Shown piece after piece: positions 24,363 to 32,721 of a stretch of 64,000 nucleotides of DNA. The notes under the pieces are model-generated. The model was not told the DNA's origin and made no database searches. It worked only from the letters and a program-made list of their open reading frames with translations. Each line of letters opens with the position of its first letter. Position 1 is the stretch's first letter. A program made the translations under genes and the position numbers. The stretch comes from Romboutsia sedimentorum (GTDB lineage: Bacteria > Bacillota > Clostridia > Peptostreptococcales > Peptostreptococcaceae), in the NCBI RefSeq assembly GCF_030131845.1, contig NZ_JASKYM010000001.1, forward strand, positions 434,001 through 498,000. The letters run 5' to 3'.

Positions 24363-24779
24363 TTATTCATATATCCCCTTTCTATCAAAGTATATAAATA
24401 AGATCAATCTTAATATTGCTAACAATAATAATATAGTAATAATAACTATACCAACATCTAAGTTTGATATATCTATATGTTGTGTAAATGGAGTTGCAAA
24501 GCATACCCCAACTAATCCAAATGAGTATAAAACGAATTTAATTCCTATACTATTAACTTTTGATAATATAGTCTTTGAAGATTCATCAATTATATCATTG
24601 AATTTCTTATTATAAATTGAAAATCCAATCAAAACTATACTCCAAACTACTAAGCCTGGCATCCCAGAACTATTAATTCCAGGCACAAATTTATTAGAGA
24701 GAACTGCAATAAAAAAAGATGTAAACAATAAAAATTCAAAAATAAGTTTAGATTTAACACCATATACTGAGTTTGACAT
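24363..24779 (-). CDS. Membrane protein coupled to XRE regulator
   Basis: A 138-residue protein with four likely helices (about 12-29, 43-56, 76-97 and 108-129). It is co-transcribed with the XRE regulator, whose start touches its stop codon. The short loops and paired helices resemble DUF2178-like proteins found beside XRE genes in this setting, but I am not sure of the family. It may act as a membrane sensor or partner for the regulator. Confidence 0.65.
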   Translation of the reverse strand: MSNSVYGVKSKLIFEFLLFTSFFIAVLSNKFVPGINSSGMPGLVVWSIVLIGFSIYNKKFNDIIDESSKTILSKVNSIGIKFVLYSFGLVGVCFATPFTQHIDISNLDVGIVIITILLLLAILRLILFIYFDRKGIYE

Positions 24780-24883
24780 ATAAAATCACCCCTTTTAAAA
24801 AGTTACATATTTATAACACTTCATATTATAAGTATATTACTTCCTATAATTAAATGTAACTAAAATATTATTAAACTATAAAA

Positions 24884-24928
24884 AAAAGCACTGATTTGAT
24901 AGCCTAAGCCTTCAAATTCAGTGCTTTT
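24884..24928 (-). terminator. Terminator closing the region after the amidase gene
   Basis: AAAAGCACTGAATTTGA and its complement form a 13-bp-plus stem with a 12-base loop; the minus strand continues TTTTTTTATAG. It lies over 300 bases after the amidase stop codon. Confidence 0.8.
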
Positions 24929-25240
24929 CTAAGGAGTAATGTTAACTACATCCTTAATCCTCTTTGACTCTTATTAAATATAGTTTGCAAATTAGCTGAA
25001 ACTCTAAGCTTTTGGAATTAGACTAAGGCTAATTGCTCTCTAGTAAATAGAGGTTATCTACTAGATATATATATTTAATATGATATTTTTTCAAATATCT
25101 AGCCACCAGCACTTCAAAAGATACTACCAAAAGGTAAGATATTATCTAGCTTTTAAATAGCAAGTGTTGGTTGATAGTTAACGTTGATTAACTATCTGAT
25201 TATATATTAACCATTACTAAAATTAATATGCATATATTTA
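24884..25240 (-). ncRNA. Candidate structured RNA downstream of amidase gene
   Basis: About 350 bases with no ORF contain several stem-loops on the minus strand and end in a strong terminator. The stems are GATAGTTAA/TTAACTATC (25173-25196), a long arm CCAACACTT/AAGTGCTGG enclosing about 47 bases (25106-25170), TCTAGTA/TACTAGA, and AATTAG/CTAATT. This could be a long 3-prime UTR of the amidase mRNA or an independent small RNA. It does not match 6S RNA, SRP RNA, RNase P, tmRNA or a riboswitch that I know. Confidence 0.4.
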
Positions 25241-25246
25241 AATAAA

Positions 25247-25951
25247 TTATTGTTTTTTATAACCTACTATAAATACATCTTTCATTCCTAAGTCTTTTAA
25301 TTCTTCTACTTTTTCTTCTGCATAAACTTTATTATTATAAGAACCACAAACTACTCTATAAAAAGTTTCACTATCAGTTACTGGTGGCTTTGGATTTTCT
25401 GTTGAGCTTGATGCTGGTTTATATTCAACATTTAAATATCTGCATATTCCTTTCGCTATCCCAAGTGCTAGTGCATCTTGATTTTGTGTAAGGAATTTAG
25501 CATCTGCTTTATTGTCAATAAAACCTAACTCTACAAGACATGCTCTCATACTACTATTTCTTAATACATAATAATTAGCACTCTTAGTTCCTCTATTTGC
25601 GCTATATGCCTTTGTATTTAATAATTCATAATGAATGTTGTTCGCTAAATTATTTGTCGCTGTAGTGTGTGAATAAGTTTCGATTCCGCTTGCTTTTTCA
25701 TTAAAAGCGTTACAGTGTATAGATATAAAACAGTCTGCTTTCCATGCATTTGCATTATTAGTTCTTGAACCTAGAGAAACTGTTTCATCTGAATATCTGC
25801 TTAATTTAACGTCTAAACCTTGTTTTTTTAGTAATTCTTCAACTTTTCTAGCTACTTGCAAGTTGATATTTTTTTCTAATAAGTTATCAACACCAACAGC
25901 TCCACTGTCTGTGCCTCCATGACCAGGATCAATAAATACCTTCTTAGCCAA
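25247..25951 (-). CDS. N-acetylmuramoyl-L-alanine amidase with SPOR-like tail
   Basis: 234 residues. The Amidase_3 domain (1-175) cleaves the amide between muramic acid and the stem peptide. Zinc ligands are seen in FIDPGHGGTDSGAVG (His), NLLEKNINLQVA (Glu), and SIHCNAFNEKASGIET (His); the catalytic Glu is in RACLVELGFIDN. A Pro/Ser linker (about 180-193) leads to a SPOR-like domain (FYRVVCGSYNNKVYAEEKVEELKDLG). No signal peptide: the TTG start follows GGAGG directly at MAKKVFIDPGH. That fits phage endolysins or spore/mother-cell lysis enzymes such as CwlC. No other phage genes surround it. Confidence 0.87.
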   Translation of the reverse strand: MAKKVFIDPGHGGTDSGAVGVDNLLEKNINLQVARKVEELLKKQGLDVKLSRYSDETVSLGSRTNNANAWKADCFISIHCNAFNEKASGIETYSHTTATNNLANNIHYELLNTKAYSANRGTKSANYYVLRNSSMRACLVELGFIDNKADAKFLTQNQDALALGIAKGICRYLNVEYKPASSSTENPKPPVTDSETFYRVVCGSYNNKVYAEEKVEELKDLGMKDVFIVGYKKQ

Positions 25952-25979
25952 ATTTATCGCCTCCTATAACTTATATATC

Positions 25980-26011
25980 GAGGATGATTTTTATACTTAC
26001 AGGACATCCTC
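25980..26011 (-). terminator. Terminator after small membrane protein gene
   Basis: GAGGATG pairs with CATCCTC around a long loop between the small ORF at 26083-26241 and the amidase gene. Only seven pairs, so moderate. Confidence 0.45.
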
Positions 26012-26082
26012 TTTTGTATAGTATGATTTATTTTTGTTTTTTGACATTATTTTCAAAAAATATATATAAATTATTTACTTTT

Positions 26083-26241
26083 CTATTTATATCTACGTAT
26101 ATTCATAATAGATGAAACTGCAAACCCAGCTGAAACTCCTAATATTATTTTTCCAGTCATATATACATGATATTTATTCAATAAAATAAATGTAATTAAT
26201 ATAATACAAACTAACAATAATATAGAATACATTTTTTTCAT
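26083..26241 (-). CDS. Small membrane protein, 52 aa
   Basis: MKKMYSILLLVCIILITFILL opens with a membrane helix (4-22). A second weaker helix follows (about 31-46, IILGVSAGFAVSSIMN), with a basic end (RRYK). The start is preceded by a weak site (AAGGTTGTTATTA). No family recognised; the size and layout are like many uncharacterised small membrane proteins. It lies alone between the amidase and the divergent lipoprotein gene. Confidence 0.5.
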   Translation of the reverse strand: MKKMYSILLLVCIILITFILLNKYHVYMTGKIILGVSAGFAVSSIMNIRRYK

Positions 26242-26565
26242 ATTAATAACAACCTTTCATATCTTAGTTTTCTATATATCCAATAATGCTTTTATAATAT
26301 CATAAGTTTACGTTAATTTTACATAGTTGGACTAAGATGTATGAAAACTGGACTGAAATGTTATTATGCTTTAAATTTAATTTTGATCATTGTTAAAGGA
26401 ATTTTAATTAGTAACACTCCTTTCCTATTATTGAAACTCTTCAAACGTATGTTTTGAGTATAGTAATTTGTTTACTTACATTTTTACTAAGGCTATAATT
26501 TAAGTACAGTTATATATTGTAAAATAACGAAAATGATTTTTATAATTTATATTAGGAGAGTAAAG
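26242..26565. other. Divergent intergenic region
   Basis: About 320 bases between divergent genes. I see a TATAAT near 26491 on the plus strand that could serve the lipoprotein gene and a palindrome-like AAACGTATGTTTTGAG. No further ORF with a ribosome binding site was found. Confidence 0.4.
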
Positions 26566-27624
26566 ATGAATAAAAAATCAGTGGTTTTATTGTTAATACT
26601 ATCATTATTAACACTTTCAGGTTGTAGCAATAGTAACATAGATAATAGCGATAACAATATTGAAATTAAGGGATTAACTTTAAAAATTTCTTTGATTTCA
26701 GTTGCTTTTGATGTATACAGAGCTAATTTTAAAAATACTGCTGTATTTAATGAAGAACTTTATAAAAATAGTGGAGAATATGGATTACAATACTATGAAT
26801 GGTTAAAAAATACTTATTCTACTATGGACTCTAATATGAAAAAGAGATTAATAAGAATATTTGATAATTATGGTGATTGGTCATATATTAACGAAACTAT
26901 TTCTTTAGATGATAGTTGTAGTGTTGAACAAATAATTTCAAAACTTAATAGTCAATCAAATTTGGTATTAAGTGAAACTCTAAAAGAGGACATAAAAGTA
27001 TTTTTTAATTATTTTTATAAAGAATACTTAAAAGATTTTATGCAAGAAAATAATCTTAAAATTGAACAATATATAAAAGAAATGAATTCATATTTAGCAA
27101 ACAAAAACACAGATATCTTCAAGTTTATGGAAGCACACAGTGGAGTAAAGTTCAAACAAGATTACAAAGCTGTATTCTATTACGATTTACCACCTATAGG
27201 TGCTATGGGGTTTGAATATGATAATTACAAGATATCAACTATTCAGCCAGGTACAAATAAAGATAATTTATTAAGTTCACCATTTCACGAGTATTCGCAT
27301 GAATTATTCGCCACATTTACAAGAAATAGTAAGTTTACTAAGCTAGCATATCAACTAAGAAAAAACAAAGATTTATCTGATGGCTATGAAAAAATAGGTA
27401 AGGATTCTTATGATTGGACTGGTTGGTGTGAGGAGAACTTGGTTGAAGGTTTTGCAAAATACTTAGAGCATAAGTACTATGATAACAAAAGAGATTATAC
27501 GACTTATGTGTATGATTTGAAATTTTGTAATTATCTAATAGAAAATAATTTTAATCCAAAAGATACTAGCTTAAAAGACATAAGTATAGAGTTTTACAAA
27601 CATATTTTGAATGAAAATTTATAA
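26566..27624 (+). CDS. Lipoprotein with zinc-protease motif HExxH
   Basis: 352 residues from the ATG after AGGAGAGTAAAG; an upstream in-frame ATG at 26533 has no such site. The signal peptide ends in a lipobox (LLTLSGCSNS, Cys near residue 20), so it is anchored outside the membrane. Late in the protein SSPFHEYSHELF carries HEYSH (HExxH), and about 55 residues on comes CEENLVEGFAKYLEH, with Glu as a possible third zinc ligand. The arrangement fits a gluzincin protease. I recognise no named family. The middle is helical and Lys/Glu-rich. Confidence 0.65.
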   Translation: MNKKSVVLLLILSLLTLSGCSNSNIDNSDNNIEIKGLTLKISLISVAFDVYRANFKNTAVFNEELYKNSGEYGLQYYEWLKNTYSTMDSNMKKRLIRIFDNYGDWSYINETISLDDSCSVEQIISKLNSQSNLVLSETLKEDIKVFFNYFYKEYLKDFMQENNLKIEQYIKEMNSYLANKNTDIFKFMEAHSGVKFKQDYKAVFYYDLPPIGAMGFEYDNYKISTIQPGTNKDNLLSSPFHEYSHELFATFTRNSKFTKLAYQLRKNKDLSDGYEKIGKDSYDWTGWCEENLVEGFAKYLEHKYYDNKRDYTTYVYDLKFCNYLIENNFNPKDTSLKDISIEFYKHILNENL

Positions 27625-27683
27625 ATAACTAATTATATATTGAGGATGCTTAACTTATTTAAAAATATTTTTATACACAACAA

Positions 27684-27710
27684 AAACACCTAATTTTACA
27701 CTAGGTGTTT
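27684..27710 (+). terminator. Terminator after zinc-protease lipoprotein
   Basis: AAACACCTA and TAGGTGTTT form a 9-bp stem followed by AATTTTTTAT. Confidence 0.8.
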
Positions 27711-27841
27711 AATTTTTTATAATCTTTTATTATACATATAAATTTATCCCTATACTCTTTAGAATGTTCTATTTATGCATTAAATGTGTTTTTTTAGAAT
27801 AGTCATATAAGTTACTATTAAAATTATAACGGGGGTATAAA

Positions 27842-28096
27842 ATGCAAAATTACAAGAATTTATTAATGGGTATTGTAAGTGGACTCTCATTAATGATATT
27901 AAAAATATTAGGAACAGCAATAATATCTGATATTCAGTTTAGAATTTATCCTGAAGAAGTTACAAAGACTGGCTTAATTATATTTAAAACTTTATATGAT
28001 ACCATTACAGTTCTTTCTGTAATAGGTATAATAATTACTGCTATATTTTCTTTGATGTTACTAAAAACAGCTATTAAGTCAGTTTTGCAAAAATAG
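27842..28096 (+). CDS. Small membrane protein, 84 aa
   Basis: Two likely helices (about residues 7-28 and 55-77) with a polar stretch between (QFRIYPEEVTKTG). The start follows ACGGGGGTATAAA, a strong site. Terminators lie on both sides, so it is monocistronic. Function unknown; no family recognised. Confidence 0.6.
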   Translation: MQNYKNLLMGIVSGLSLMILKILGTAIISDIQFRIYPEEVTKTGLIIFKTLYDTITVLSVIGIIITAIFSLMLLKTAIKSVLQK

Positions 28097-28116
28097 AATA
28101 TTTTAGCGAACACAAA

Positions 28117-28141
28117 AAGCACTTAGATATTCTAAGTGCTT
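28117..28141. terminator. Bidirectional terminator
   Basis: AAGCACTTAGA and TCTAAGTGCTT form an 11-bp stem between two converging small membrane protein genes. Confidence 0.8.
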
Positions 28142-28178
28142 AGTATTTTCCTATATTTTTGCATTAACACAAAATAAA

Positions 28179-28418
28179 TCAATTATTATTTATTTTAAAT
28201 AAAGATATTATACCTATAAAAAATATCAATCCCATTTGTATCCAACTAACGCTATTCCATAGTTCTCCACCATATACAACAACAGGAGATGTATTAAAAT
28301 TATCTGCATAAATTGCAACATTAATAAACAACTTAGCTGAAATCATTAAACAGATAAAACTTAATATAACTATTGTTATATATATTTTTTTGTTACTAAT
28401 CTTAAATTTATTGTACAT
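28179..28418 (-). CDS. Small membrane protein, 79 aa
   Basis: Two helices (about 11-31 and 56-73) separated by an outer loop rich in Asn, Thr and Val. The start follows GAAAGGAATTAAT. No recognised family; its layout suggests a hairpin membrane protein with both ends inside. Confidence 0.55.
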   Translation of the reverse strand: MYNKFKISNKKIYITIVILSFICLMISAKLFINVAIYADNFNTSPVVVYGGELWNSVSWIQMGLIFFIGIISLFKINNN

Positions 28419-28542
28419 ATTTGATTAATTCCTTTCATATTCTCTCATTTTATAATATTTTTACAATAATTACCATAAAAACAAACTTTCAATTTAATGC
28501 AAAGTTCGACAAATACTAATTAGAATTTAAAATAAATATCTA

Positions 28543-28932
28543 TTAACTACGTCCTAAAAATACATTTAAAATTTTATCTATTACTATCCCAATCATTATA
28601 CCTATACAGTAGCTTATTAAGTCCTCCCATAAAAAACCATGTCCAAGTACCAGACCTCCAAGAGTAGTATCACGTATAGTATTTATCCAATCAGATTGGT
28701 ATAACTGACTTATCTCTATGATAAAAGTAAAAATAATTGCTATATTAAAACTTTTTAATAATTCTAACTTTGGAAATAAAAATCTAAAACCAAAGTAAAC
28801 CATCATAGCCCAAAGCATATCTCCTACAAATGGAGCAATGCTATTTGGAAATATAAACATAAATTTTCTTGATAACAACCCCATAACTAAAACTACTGAG
28901 GTAATTATAAAATACCTAACTCTTATTCTCAT
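28543..28932 (-). CDS. DUF2809-like membrane protein
   Basis: A 129-residue protein with four helices. Motifs such as LLSRKF, VGDMLWAMMVYFGFRFLFP, IEISQLYQSDWINTIR and TTLGGLVLGHGFLWEDLISY match the DUF2809 family, which resembles a shortened VanZ-like fold. The gene starts 44 bases after a GGAGGAAG site that first serves a six-codon ORF (ATG GAG...TGA). That ORF's stop overlaps this ATG, so a leader minicistron with coupling is possible. Function unknown. Confidence 0.7.
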   Translation of the reverse strand: MRIRVRYFIITSVVLVMGLLSRKFMFIFPNSIAPFVGDMLWAMMVYFGFRFLFPKLELLKSFNIAIIFTFIIEISQLYQSDWINTIRDTTLGGLVLGHGFLWEDLISYCIGIMIGIVIDKILNVFLGRS

Positions 28933-29069
28933 AATGATTCAATCTCCATAATATCTTCCTCCTAAATTTAATCAATACTTTAATTATAAGCTCAGTATTA
29001 ATTAAAGTAAATTAAACACGCTGCATTAAAAATACATTCAAAACATAAAACACCCTGTATGTTAATTAT

Positions 29070-29099
29070 TTACAATAAAGTATACATAATGTTATACTA
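29070..29099 (+). promoter_or_regulatory. Promoter of the Ca2+/Na+ antiporter gene
   Basis: TTTACA (29070-29075) and TATACT (29094-29099) with an 18-base spacer, 45 bases before the start codon. Confidence 0.6.
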
Positions 29100-29143
29100 A
29101 TTAGATATGAAAATATATTCAATCACATTAGGAGGCAGTTTAA

Positions 29144-30100
29144 ATGACGTTTTTAATATTAATACTAGGATTTGTATTCCTTATAAAAGGTGCTGATTTG
29201 TTCGTCGAGGGAGCAGCATCTATAGCTAGAAAATTCAATGTCCCATCTATGATTATAGGTCTTACTATAGTAGCAATGGGTACTAGTGCCCCAGAAGCTG
29301 CGGTAAGTATTACCTCATCACTAGCAGGTCAAAACGATATGAGTGTTGCTAACATTGTCGGGTCTAATTTCTTTAATATACTTATAGTTCTTGGAGTTTC
29401 ATCTATAATCGCAAAATTACCAGTTGAAAAAAATACTCTAAAAAAAGATTCTCCTTTTTTAATAATTGTAAGTGCAATGCTATTATTCTTTGCAATAGAC
29501 TTTAATATAAGTAGAATAGAGGGAATTTTATTCTTAGTAGTATTTACTTATTTCTTAATATCTACTATAAAAAGTGCTAAAAAATCTACTAGCGAAGAAC
29601 AAGTATCAGGTGGAGAAACAGCTGTAGCTATAGAAGCTACACCAGTTAAAGAAGTTCCTATGGCAACTACTATAATATTAAGTATAGTTGGAATCGTTGG
29701 TATAGTACTTGGTGGTGATATGGTTGTTAAATCAGCTACTACTATTGCTACTTCATTTGGTATGAGTCCTAACTTAGTTGGATTAACTATAGTTGCAGTA
29801 GGTACTTCACTACCTGAATTTGTAACATCAGTTATCGCTACTAAAAAAGGTGAAACTGAAATAGCAATTGGTAATGTTATAGGTTCAAATATATTTAATA
29901 TACTTTTAATTTTAGGTCTAGCAAGTACTATAAGTCCTATAACTATAAGTGCATTCGCTATATTTGACATAATATTTATGTTAGCTATAACTATTCTTTT
30001 ACATATATTTATGAGAAGAGATAGATCTCTTGTTAAAAGTGAAGGTATTATTTTAATAGTACTATATGTATTATATATGGCTTACACTATAATGAGATAA
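29144..30100 (+). CDS. Calcium/sodium antiporter, YrbG-like
   Basis: A 318-residue member of the cation/Ca2+ exchanger superfamily. It has two inverted halves, each with an alpha-repeat: GLTIVAMGTSAPEAAVS (about 45-61) and GLTIVAVGTSLPEFVTS (about 213-229). The two Glu residues coordinate Ca2+. Ten helices are expected; a polar loop (about 145-172) separates the halves. It exchanges Ca2+ for Na+ or H+ across the membrane. Strong AGGAGG site, own promoter and terminator. Confidence 0.9.
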   Translation: MTFLILILGFVFLIKGADLFVEGAASIARKFNVPSMIIGLTIVAMGTSAPEAAVSITSSLAGQNDMSVANIVGSNFFNILIVLGVSSIIAKLPVEKNTLKKDSPFLIIVSAMLLFFAIDFNISRIEGILFLVVFTYFLISTIKSAKKSTSEEQVSGGETAVAIEATPVKEVPMATTIILSIVGIVGIVLGGDMVVKSATTIATSFGMSPNLVGLTIVAVGTSLPEFVTSVIATKKGETEIAIGNVIGSNIFNILLILGLASTISPITISAFAIFDIIFMLAITILLHIFMRRDRSLVKSEGIILIVLYVLYMAYTIMR

Positions 30101-30113
30101 ATTGTATAAATAA

Positions 30114-30146
30114 AAAGACCTAATTTATATTTTTAATTAGGTCTTT
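30114..30146. terminator. Terminator after antiporter gene
   Basis: AAAGACCTAATT and AATTAGGTCTTT form a 12-bp stem followed by TTTTTATT. It may also stop the converging regulator transcript. Confidence 0.85.
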
Positions 30147-30195
30147 TTTTATTGCACAGGAAATTTTTTTTAATATAATATAAATCACTTTTTAT

Positions 30196-32175
30196 TTATA
30201 TTATATATTTTATATAGTTTATAAAATCATTGAAATCACTGCTTTTGATTAGTTTAGTTGTAGTTTGTATATCAACTATATTTCTATAAAGCTTTTCTAA
30301 GCTTAGCTTCCACTCTTTTTGTTCATGATTTGCCATACCTATTAATATTACAATTTGTACTTGTTTTTTATCCCACAAAATACTCTTTTTTAAAATCAAA
30401 ACGCATATAAATGATTCTTTTATATCACTATGCATAGTATGAGGTATTGCAACTAAATCGCCGATTTCTGTACTCGATATTTCTTCTCTTTTGAAAAACT
30501 CTCTTTGAATTTCACTATTTATATATCCTCTATCCACAAGTTTATCAGTCATAAACTTTATAGCTTCTGATTTATTTGTTATGTTTGAATTCATAAAAAA
30601 CAAATCTTCTTTAAATCTTTTATCAAGTGAAATTTCACTACTTTGTACATCATTAATTTTACTTTTTATATTTTGTATTTCTTCTTCGTCTAATAGATTT
30701 TTAACATAAACAATTCTATCCTTATTTATGCTGTCTAGCTTCATAGTACTTATAACAAAATCTAGTACACTTAATAATTTTTCATCAAATTCATACCAAG
30801 GAATAGTATCTACAATTATAAGTTGATTTCCAAATTGTTTTTGTAATTTTACTTTTAATAAAAGAGATGTTCCAGCTCCTGTTGAGCATATGATTATTAC
30901 TTTTTTGACTTTCCTTTCTTTGTTTATTTCAAGCCTTCTCATAGATGCTTCAAGGTGTAGAGATAAAAATCCTACATCATCTTCGCATAATCTTATTCCT
31001 ATATTTTTCTTTATAATATCATTTGCTAATATTCCCATTCCAAATGAAAATGGATAATTAGACTTTATATTGTTTAACATTTCATTTTCGACTTTTATAT
31101 TGTATTTAGCTCTATTTATTGCACCTTTAATGTGAGATACTAAAAAATCCTTTAAGATATCATCACTATCTAAATTAACACCAAAATTTATATCTATAGC
31201 ATTTATAATTTCTTCTACTAGCTTATAATTCATTAGGTCTTGTGTATTTAACATAGATAAAATTTCGTATTTGCTTTTAACAATCGTATTACTTGATAAA
31301 ATATGTTTTGTAATAAAAACTATATCTGATTCTATCAATAAAATATCGAATCTATCTTTTATATCGCTACATATTTTTTCACTAATATATGAACTAGATT
31401 CGTTCTTTATTTTATCCATATATTCTCTTTGATATTGTATTTTTTTATTATATAATTTCCTTAATATACAGATTTGTATACAGTTCATTAGATTTTTATA
31501 AGAAACATCTGTTAATCTTAGTTTAAATTTTATAATATTTTCTCTTATTATTATAGATATATCATCTTTACTTATTGAGCTTACTTTGTTTTGGTATATA
31601 CTATTAAATGTTTGCTTAAATAATTGAGATTTTTGTAATTGTTTATTTATATAATACCTGATATATTCTTCTTCTCCATCTAACATTATTCCTTTGTTAG
31701 AAACTTTAGCTATTGATAATTTGTATTTTTCAAGTTTTTCTTTTACGATTTTTAAATCATTTTTTAGAGATGATATGCTTATATACAAGCTATCTGCTAA
31801 TTCTATTTGAGTTATATACTCTGTGTTTTCTAAATTATTTTTAAGAAGTATAAAAATTATAAAGTTGTATCTTTCCTCTTTAGTTAAATAGTCACTTTCA
31901 AGATTATTTACTTTCTTTTTTATAAGTTTATTAAAGAGTTCTATATCTTCTATGTTTAATCTGTATCCTTTTCCTTTTTGTGAAGATATATTTATTCCTT
32001 TATCTTTAAAGGTTTTATTAATTTCCTTAATATCATTTCTTACCGTCCGAGATGATACATTTATAGCAGAGCATAGTTTATCAGATGTAATAACATCTTT
32101 TTTGTTAAATAAAATCTCTAGTATCTCCTGTTGCCTATTATTGATGACCATAATTAATAACACCCACTTCTTCAT
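30196..32175 (-). CDS. BglG-type transcriptional activator with PRD and PTS domains
   Basis: 659 residues. The domain order fits the MtlR/ManR/LicR group: helix-turn-helix (about 12-65, ITSDKLCSAINVSSRTVRND), a second HTH (about 105-165), and two PRD domains (about 195-420). An EIIB-like domain with the phospho-Cys motif IICSTGAGTS (near 427) and an EIIA-like domain with VAIPHTM (near 579) follow. PTS phosphorylation of His and Cys residues should tell it whether the sugar is present. It is the last gene of the PTS operon and likely controls it. An alternative start lies eight codons in (MVINNRQQ). Confidence 0.85.
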   Translation of the reverse strand: MKKWVLLIMVINNRQQEILEILFNKKDVITSDKLCSAINVSSRTVRNDIKEINKTFKDKGINISSQKGKGYRLNIEDIELFNKLIKKKVNNLESDYLTKEERYNFIIFILLKNNLENTEYITQIELADSLYISISSLKNDLKIVKEKLEKYKLSIAKVSNKGIMLDGEEEYIRYYINKQLQKSQLFKQTFNSIYQNKVSSISKDDISIIIRENIIKFKLRLTDVSYKNLMNCIQICILRKLYNKKIQYQREYMDKIKNESSSYISEKICSDIKDRFDILLIESDIVFITKHILSSNTIVKSKYEILSMLNTQDLMNYKLVEEIINAIDINFGVNLDSDDILKDFLVSHIKGAINRAKYNIKVENEMLNNIKSNYPFSFGMGILANDIIKKNIGIRLCEDDVGFLSLHLEASMRRLEINKERKVKKVIIICSTGAGTSLLLKVKLQKQFGNQLIIVDTIPWYEFDEKLLSVLDFVISTMKLDSINKDRIVYVKNLLDEEEIQNIKSKINDVQSSEISLDKRFKEDLFFMNSNITNKSEAIKFMTDKLVDRGYINSEIQREFFKREEISSTEIGDLVAIPHTMHSDIKESFICVLILKKSILWDKKQVQIVILIGMANHEQKEWKLSLEKLYRNIVDIQTTTKLIKSSDFNDFINYIKYII

Positions 32176-32246
32176 TAGTTTATCTTTTTGAAATTTATTA
32201 ATACACTTATTTTAAACTAATTTTAGGTATGTTAATACACTAATTC

Positions 32247-32696
32247 TTAACCAACTATTCTTTCTAAAAGTAGCTTTTCTGCTTCTTCATTAGTTTCTAC
32301 TTTTAATAATTCTTCTTTAAAATCGTCGTCCATTAAAGAAATAGCTAACATTTTTAATATTTGTAAGTGGTCATTGTTTCCTCCATCTGGTACAGCTATT
32401 AAAAATATTAAGTTTGCAGGCTCATCATCTAAACTTTCCCAGTCTATTGGGTTAGACATTTTTGCAAATGCTACTGTTGGAACTCTTACTCCACTAGACT
32501 TTCCATGTGGAATAGCTACTCCTTCTCCTATACCTGTTGTAGACATTGCTTCTCTAGCCATTACTGCACTTATATATTCATCTTTATCATTTAAATTCTC
32601 TGTTATTAATGAAGCTAGATATTTTATTGTTTCCTCTTTTGTAGTTGTTTTTGCATCTAAATCTATAAATTTAGCATTAAATAATTGATTTGACAT
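32247..32696 (-). CDS. PTS fructose-type EIIA component
   Basis: A 149-residue EIIA of the fructose/mannitol class. The phosphorylated His is in GEGVAIPHGKSSGV (His64), preceded by the conserved REAMSTTGIG. It passes phosphate from HPr to the EIIB domain encoded by the upstream gene (25-base gap). AGGAGG site. As a free protein it can also modulate the PRD regulator encoded downstream. Confidence 0.9.
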   Translation of the reverse strand: MSNQLFNAKFIDLDAKTTTKEETIKYLASLITENLNDKDEYISAVMAREAMSTTGIGEGVAIPHGKSSGVRVPTVAFAKMSNPIDWESLDDEPANLIFLIAVPDGGNNDHLQILKMLAISLMDDDFKEELLKVETNEEAEKLLLERIVG

Positions 32697-32721
32697 TTCT
32701 TTGCCTCCTGGTTTTTATATG

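Noticed and set aside
25247-25951. Prophage lysis module
   Set aside because: The amidase has no holin, structural or recombination genes around it; a sporulation or housekeeping role fits as well.
29548-29970. 140-residue ORF opposite the Ca2+/Na+ antiporter
   Set aside because: It is a shadow of the well-supported antiporter gene with no ribosome binding site.
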